A stretch of DNA of 10,353 nt. Source: Dehalococcoidia bacterium. Lineage in GTDB: Bacteria; Chloroflexota; Dehalococcoidia; SZUA-161. A program made the position numbers and the translations under genes. Below the pieces are notes generated by a model that saw only the letters and a list, made by a program, of their open reading frames with translations, made no database searches and had not been told where the DNA came from. Each line of letters begins with the position of its first letter. Positions within the stretch are counted from its first letter, which is position 1. The stretch covers positions 1 to 10,353 of the forward strand of contig SOKG01000012.1 of assembly GCA_004376205.1 (NCBI GenBank), written 5' to 3'. This document shows, in pieces, positions 6,583 to 10,353 of this stretch.

Positions 6583-6637
6583 TTGGGAAAGAAAAGTAAA
6601 GCAGCCTGGCCAAGAAAGCTGCGAGGAGGGAAAAAGG

Positions 6638-6910
6638 ATGGCCCTGAAGATTACCGATGAGTGCATAAGTTGCGGGGCATGCGAGCCTGACTGTCCTAAT
6701 CAGGCGATAACCGAGGGTGACACCATCTACGTGATCGACCCCGACAGGTGTACCGAGTGTGTAGGCTCTCACGAGTCTTCCCGCTGCGTCGATGTCTGCC
6801 CCGTCGATTGCTGCGTCCCCGACTCCGACCACGAGGAAACTAAGGAGCAATTGCTCGCAAAGTGGCGCAGTTTGCACCCCGGTGAGGAACCGGCCGCGGG
6901 CACCTATTAG
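6638..6910 (+). CDS. 2[4Fe-4S] ferredoxin, Allochromatium/YfhL type
   Basis: A 90-residue electron carrier. The first cluster motif is C-x2-C-x2-C-x3-C (Cys9, 12, 15, 19; CISCGACEPDCP). The second is C-x2-C-x8-C-x3-C (Cys38, 41, 50, 54) with an eight-residue insertion, VGSHESSR. This insertion plus a C-terminal helical extension defines the Allochromatium vinosum-type ferredoxins (YfhL/Fdx group), known for very low and unequal redox potentials. Two further cysteines sit at 58-59. ATG 6638 is preceded by GAGGAGGG with a 7-base gap, a strong ribosome site. The gene lies 55 bases after coaD and probably belongs to the same transcript. Its stop overlaps the stop of the convergent minus-strand gene. 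The redox partner is not evident from the window. Confidence 0.95.
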   Translation: MALKITDECISCGACEPDCPNQAITEGDTIYVIDPDRCTECVGSHESSRCVDVCPVDCCVPDSDHEETKEQLLAKWRSLHPGEEPAAGTY

Positions 6911-7197
6911 CGCTTAGACCTGGGCAAACAATCCTGGCAAGCTATATGGATTATCGCTGCCACCTTCTTACCAAGGTCTATTAGGTGGTTGAATCTCGGA
7001 ACCGCCTCGTAGGAGGGTAAGGTGTGGAGTTGTAGCTGTGCCTCTGTAGCATAGCTTCTTGCCCCATTGGACAGCCTGGCCTCAGCATTTGTTCCCGTTC
7101 CAATCGCGATCTCATCTGCACCTGCCCTCGACAACTCCCCGATTTCTTCCCCCCAAGCGGTGATCGAGCCAAAGCTGAGGCTTTCAACCTTGACCAA
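6907..7197 (-). CDS. Short Mth938-like domain protein (DUF498 family)
   Basis: A 96-residue protein of unknown biochemical role. The start VESLSFGSIT (4-13) matches the opening of Mth938/NDUFAF3-like proteins. The second half fits the family core: DEIAIGTGTNAEARLS (28-43), LPSYEAVPRFNHLIDLGKKV (60-79) and AAIIHIAC (80-87). The region normally lying between the opening strand and the GTG core, with about 30 residues and a trp/arg-rich strand, is missing, so SITAWG runs straight into EEIGELSRAG. The start is TTG 7197 with GGGGGAGG a few bases upstream. The stop TAA (6909-6907) overlaps the ferredoxin TAG. The frame is open throughout, so this is either a compact variant or a gene that suffered an in-frame deletion. 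Confidence 0.65.
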   Translation of the reverse strand: MVKVESLSFGSITAWGEEIGELSRAGADEIAIGTGTNAEARLSNGARSYATEAQLQLHTLPSYEAVPRFNHLIDLGKKVAAIIHIACQDCLPRSKR

Positions 7198-7234
7198 AAT
7201 ATCGCCTCCCCCTTCTTTCTGATATAATACCTAT

Positions 7235-7260
7235 GTAGCGTCGTAACTCCTGTCACGACG
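7235..7260 (+). repeat. REP-like hairpin element, copy 1
   Basis: GTAG (7235-7238) stands at the foot of a hairpin. CGTCGTAAC (7239-7247) pairs with GTCACGACG (7252-7260) through eight of nine positions, with one A·C mismatch, around loop TCCT. A GTAG foot plus imperfect hairpin is the signature of REP sequences linked to RAYT/TnpA-REP transposases. The same layout recurs inverted at 7268-7293. Confidence 0.65.
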
Positions 7261-7267
7261 AAGAATC

Positions 7268-7293
7268 CGTTGCCACAGGAGTGGCAACGCTAC
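7268..7293 (-). repeat. REP-like hairpin element, copy 2 (inverted)
   Basis: Read on the minus strand this is GTAG (7293-7290) followed by a perfect 9-bp stem CGTTGCCAC/GTGGCAACG with loop TCCT. It matches copy 1 in foot, loop and overall length. Stem differences are mostly paired (C-G to T-A, T-A to C-G), so the hairpin has been kept while the bases changed. Copies 1 and 2 are 7 bases apart (AAGAATC) and form an inverted doublet of 59 bases. No transposase gene is in the window. Confidence 0.65.
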
Positions 7294-7386
7294 TGATAAA
7301 TACACAGGTCAGGCAATCCCAGACCTAAACCAGATAGTGGTTTATCTACCAGCCCAAGTCAAAAAGCCTTCTGTGGTAGTAGCAAG

Positions 7387-10113
7387 ATGCCAGCTCAAAA
7401 ACAACTGCTTCTCCTTTTCGATGGGCATGCCCTGATCCACCGGGGCTTCCATGCCCTGCCCCCGCTTGCGTTGGCCAAGACGGGGGAGCCCACCGGGGCG
7501 GTCTACGGCTTCGCTAGCATGCTGCTCAAGGTCGTCGCTGGGTTCAAACCAACCCATTGGGCAATCGCCTTTGACAGCTCAGCCCCTACCTTCAGGCATA
7601 AACAGTTCGAGGCCTACAAGGCGCACCGCCCTCCAGCTCCAGATGAGCTCAAGCGCCAGTTCGGACGGGTGCGGGAGCTGGTTGAGGCATTTAACCTCCC
7701 CTCCTTCGAGGTAGAGGGCTACGAGGCAGATGATATTCTGGGCGCGTTATGTCGGCAGGCAAGCGACCAGGGGATTGATTCCATCATCGTAACCGGGGAC
7801 ACCGATACCTTGCAGCTCGTTTCGCCCCACGTCAGTGTGCTCACACCTCGCCCGGGGAGAACATTCAGCGATACTATTATCTACGATGAGGCAGCGGTGC
7901 AGCAACGTTACGGGCTTCTCCCTCGGCAGCTTGCCGACTTCAAGGGCCTTAAAGGCGACCCCTCGGACAACATCCCAGGCGTCACCGGCATCGGCGAGAA
8001 GACGGCAACAAAACTGATGCAGCAGTTCGGAAGCATTGAGGAGATCTACCACCATATTGGCGAAGTGGTTCCGGAGAAGGTGCAAAAACTATTGAAGGAT
8101 GGCGAAAACGAAGCAAGGCAGAGCAAGGAACTTGCCACTATCGTCACCGACATGCCAGTTGCTCTCGATCTTACTGCCTGCCGCGTCAGCGCCTATGAGC
8201 GGGACAAGGTAGCTGAGCTTTTCCGCGAGCTGGAGTTCTCGAGTCTGCTACCCAAGCTTCCTGAGGCTGCACTTGGAGAGCAAAAGCCCACGCCAGTAGA
8301 GGTCCAGAGCAGAAGCGAAGCCGTTGAATATCGGATCGTCGACACCGCTGATTCACTTGACGAGGTTATGGGCCTCCTGTCTCAGGCTGAATCATTCGCC
8401 ATCGACACTGAGACCACAGGAACGGATCCAAGGCAGGCAGCACTGGTCGGCATCTCCTTGTCTTCGGCGCCAGGGAAAGCATGGTACCTGCCTGTGGGGC
8501 ACTTGGCGGGAGACCAACTACCCTTGTCCCAGGTCATCGCCGCACTCAAACCTCTGTTGGAAGACCCCAAGGTGATCAAAATAGCTCATAACGGCAAATA
8601 TGACATGACCCTTCTCCTCAAATATGGGGTGAGGGTGGAGAACCTCGGTTTCGATACCATGATCGCCGCCTATCTCTTGGGAGAAAAGGCTCTCGGACTG
8701 AAGCCTTTGGCCTTCTCCAAGCTGGGCATCGAGATGAGTCCTATAGCCAATCTGATCGGAACCGGTGCAAAGCAGATTTCGATGGCCTGGGTGGACATCC
8801 CCAGGGTGTCAGAGTATGCCTGCGCCGACGCTGACATTGCCAACAGGCTGAGCGAATTGCTGGAGGCAGAGCTTATTAAGGATCAGAGGCTATGGGAGCT
8901 ATTCACTACGGTCGAGATGCCCCTGCTACCGGTGCTGCTGCGGATGGAGACAAATGGGGTAGCATTGGATATCTCTAGACTGCGAGACATGTCCTGGAGC
9001 ATGGGTGAGAAGCTGGCCAAGCTCGAGAGCGAAATATATGACTGCGTCGGTCATAGGTTCAATGTGAACTCAACCCAGCAGCTAGCGGCGGTCCTCTATG
9101 ACGAGCTTAGCCTACCCCGAACGAAAAAAATCAAGAGCGGCTACTCTACAGGTGCCTCAGTTCTGGAAGGACTCAAAGGGGCGCACCCCGTTATCGAGCT
9201 CTTGCTTGGGTACCGTCAGCTGACGAAGTTGAAATCGACCTACGTCGATGCCCTTCCTGCCCTGACCGACCCGGATACCGGACGGGTACATACCAGCTTC
9301 AACCAGACAGGCACCACCACCGGCAGGCTCTCCTCAAGCGACCCTAATCTGCAGAACATCCCGGTGCGCACCGAGGAGGGGAGGCAGGTGAGGAGAGCAT
9401 TTGTCGCGGAGAAGGAATCCTCCCTGCTCCTTGCTGCCGACTACTCCCAGATCGACCTTCGCGTCCTGGCACACCTCTCCCAGGACCCCCGGCTCCTCGC
9501 TGCCTTCGCCCAGGACGAAGACATTCACGCTACCACCGCCTCCCAGGTGTTCGGTGTCCCGCTTTCAGCAGTTACCCCGGACATGAGGCGGCTGGCGAAG
9601 ACGGTCAACTTCGGTGTGATCTACGGGATGAGCGAGTACGGCCTGGAGCAGGCTACTGAGCTCTCTCGACAGGAGGCGGCACAGTTTATCCAGGCATATT
9701 TTGAGAAATACAGCGGGGTCAAGGACTACCTCGCCTCCACCAAGCGGGATGCGGCTGAGAAGGGATACGTGCAGACGATCCTGGGTAGACGGCGCTACAT
9801 CCCCGAGATCAACGCCGCCAATCCCCAGGTGAGGATGGCGGCAGAGCGAATGGCGATAAATATGCCTGTTCAGGGCACCTCGGCCGATATTATCAAGGTG
9901 GCGATGATCGACCTTCAGCGTGAGATGGATAGGAAGGGGCTGGAGGCGAAGATGATCCTCCAGGTGCACGACGAGCTCCTCTTCGACCTACCTCGAGAGG
10001 AAGCGGAAGAATTAAGGCAGTTAGTCCTCCAGATAATGCCCGAGGCGCTGAAGCTCAGCGTCCCCCTCAAGGTAGACGTCAAGACCGGCAGAAACTGGGA
10101 CGAGATGGCGTAG
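7387..10113 (+). CDS. polA: DNA polymerase I, with 5' nuclease and proofreading domains
   Basis: Gap filling and Okazaki-fragment processing. The 908-residue product has three domains. The 5'-3' nuclease (about 1-290) shows FDGHALIHR (Asp12), GYEADDI (111-117), TGDTDTLQL (136-144) and GDPSDNIPGVTGIGEKTA (190-207). The 3'-5' exonuclease (about 312-495) keeps all motifs: AIDTETTG (Asp340, Glu342), NGKYD (Asp406) and YACAD (Tyr477, Asp481), so it should proofread, unlike Taq polymerase. The polymerase domain has TGRLSSSDPNLQNIPVRT (645-662), motif A DYSQIDLR (685-692), motif B RRLAKTVNFGVIYG (734-747) and motif C QVHDE (859-863). Motif A has Asp690 where Pol I normally has the steric-gate Glu. 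Phe742 predicts normal dideoxynucleotide discrimination. ATG 7387 is fixed by the N-terminus; no strong ribosome site precedes it. Confidence 0.98.
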   Translation: MPAQKQLLLLFDGHALIHRGFHALPPLALAKTGEPTGAVYGFASMLLKVVAGFKPTHWAIAFDSSAPTFRHKQFEAYKAHRPPAPDELKRQFGRVRELVEAFNLPSFEVEGYEADDILGALCRQASDQGIDSIIVTGDTDTLQLVSPHVSVLTPRPGRTFSDTIIYDEAAVQQRYGLLPRQLADFKGLKGDPSDNIPGVTGIGEKTATKLMQQFGSIEEIYHHIGEVVPEKVQKLLKDGENEARQSKELATIVTDMPVALDLTACRVSAYERDKVAELFRELEFSSLLPKLPEAALGEQKPTPVEVQSRSEAVEYRIVDTADSLDEVMGLLSQAESFAIDTETTGTDPRQAALVGISLSSAPGKAWYLPVGHLAGDQLPLSQVIAALKPLLEDPKVIKIAHNGKYDMTLLLKYGVRVENLGFDTMIAAYLLGEKALGLKPLAFSKLGIEMSPIANLIGTGAKQISMAWVDIPRVSEYACADADIANRLSELLEAELIKDQRLWELFTTVEMPLLPVLLRMETNGVALDISRLRDMSWSMGEKLAKLESEIYDCVGHRFNVNSTQQLAAVLYDELSLPRTKKIKSGYSTGASVLEGLKGAHPVIELLLGYRQLTKLKSTYVDALPALTDPDTGRVHTSFNQTGTTTGRLSSSDPNLQNIPVRTEEGRQVRRAFVAEKESSLLLAADYSQIDLRVLAHLSQDPRLLAAFAQDEDIHATTASQVFGVPLSAVTPDMRRLAKTVNFGVIYGMSEYGLEQATELSRQEAAQFIQAYFEKYSGVKDYLASTKRDAAEKGYVQTILGRRRYIPEINAANPQVRMAAERMAINMPVQGTSADIIKVAMIDLQREMDRKGLEAKMILQVHDELLFDLPREEAEELRQLVLQIMPEALKLSVPLKVDVKTGRNWDEMA

Positions 10114-10168
10114 AGTACAAGAGCGATGCACCTGCCCACGGGGTCATTTCCTCTTCTAGCCCTCTTCA

Positions 10169-10190
10169 GATTCGAACTATCTCTCGAATC
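10169..10190. repeat. 7-bp perfect inverted repeat downstream of polA
   Basis: GATTCGA (10169-10175) and TCGAATC (10184-10190) are perfect inverted copies around an 8-base loop, 56 bases after the polA stop. No T-run follows, so it is at best a weak or factor-dependent terminator; chance is possible. The rest of the polA-to-next-gene spacer (10114-10292) shows nothing else clear. Confidence 0.3.
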
Positions 10191-10217
10191 CACGGAGCAA
10201 GCGCTCTGTTAGCAGCG

Positions 10218-10246
10218 TTGACTGATTATCCCGTTTATGATACCTT
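10218..10246 (+). promoter_or_regulatory. Weak candidate promoter for the right-edge gene
   Basis: TTGACT (10218-10223) is followed after 17 bases by TACCTT (10241-10246), with TGA just before it as a possible extended -10 motif. The -10 box is a poor match, so this is tentative. It lies 46 bases before the ATG at 10293. Confidence 0.3.
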
Positions 10247-10292
10247 TCTAATTTGTATGGCTGGCAGTTCGTTGGTTAGGTAGGGTTTGCTT

Positions 10293-10353
10293 ATGGGAGA
10301 GGGGCTACTCATCAGTGGTGTTGGTGCGGGGGCTGTATTCGGCACTCTCGCCA
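10293..10353 (+). CDS. Start of an unidentified gene, cut by the window edge
   Basis: ATG 10293 is preceded by AGGTAGGG with a 7-base gap, a good ribosome site, and the frame stays open to the edge for 20 codons (MGEGLLISGVGAGAVFGTLA). The visible part is rich in glycine, alanine and hydrophobic residues, as in a signal peptide, membrane segment or nucleotide-binding turn. I do not recognise the family and cannot assign a function. It is the same strand as polA, 179 bases downstream. Confidence 0.45.
   Translation, partial: MGEGLLISGVGAGAVFGTLA

Noticed and set aside
6583..6637. Small hairpin GCAGC/GCTGC between coaD and the ferredoxin gene
   Set aside because: Only five pairs with a 12-base loop and no T-run; likely chance in a short spacer.
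7223..7228. Plus-strand TATAAT as a promoter for polA
   Set aside because: No acceptable -35 box lies 15-19 bases upstream, and the box would place the REP-like doublet in the leader. Not enough support.
7277..7293. Copy 2 hairpin as an intrinsic terminator
   Set aside because: The stem is strong, but no T-run follows on either strand, and the inverted partner with the GTAG foot gives a better explanation.
1..10353. CRISPR array, toxin-antitoxin, restriction or other defence system
   Set aside because: No regularly spaced repeats and no matching protein motifs were seen; the genes are housekeeping types.

Overview
The window is a gene-dense, moderately GC-rich piece of a bacterial chromosome, mostly housekeeping genes. 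The combination is typical of Chloroflexota, perhaps Dehalococcoidia: a CFI-box surface protein, citramalate-type isoleucine synthesis, a QueG-like Fe-S protein, rsmD-coaD next to an Allochromatium-type ferredoxin, and a proofreading DNA polymerase I. This placement is inference from gene content only; no rRNA is present.

Layout. (1) Bases 2-619, + strand: the 3' end of a NosD-like beta-helix surface protein with a C-terminal CFI box, a membrane segment and a basic tail. (2) Bases 641-716, - strand: tRNA-Glu(UUC) with encoded CCA and its own candidate promoter. (3) Bases 765-5381, - strand: a compact five-gene operon in transcription order cimA, histidine phosphatase, nth, a short QueG-like double [4Fe-4S] protein, argC. 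It starts at a candidate promoter (5419-5448), and its junctions are very tight, several with TTGA or GTGA stop/start overlaps. (4) Bases 5382-5539: a divergent intergenic region with two back-to-back sigma70-like promoters and a perfect 7-bp inverted repeat. (5) Bases 5540-6910, + strand: rsmD, coaD and a 2[4Fe-4S] ferredoxin. (6) Bases 6907-7197, - strand: a short Mth938-like gene whose stop overlaps the ferredoxin stop. (7) Bases 7235-7293: two inverted hairpin elements, each with a GTAG foot, that look like a REP doublet (REPIN). (8) Bases 7387-10113, + strand: full-length polA with all three domains intact. (9) Bases 10114-10353: a short intergenic stretch and the start of an unidentified + strand gene that runs off the window.

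Functionally, the minus-strand operon mixes isoleucine (cimA) and arginine (argC) synthesis with base-excision repair (nth). The plus-strand genes cover ribosome modification, coenzyme A synthesis, electron transfer and DNA repair or replication. The least ordinary items are the REPIN-like doublet upstream of polA, the Asp in place of the usual steric-gate Glu in PolA motif A, the shortened Mth938-like protein, and the shortened QueG-like protein. I found no CRISPR array, phage, toxin-antitoxin or clear defence system.
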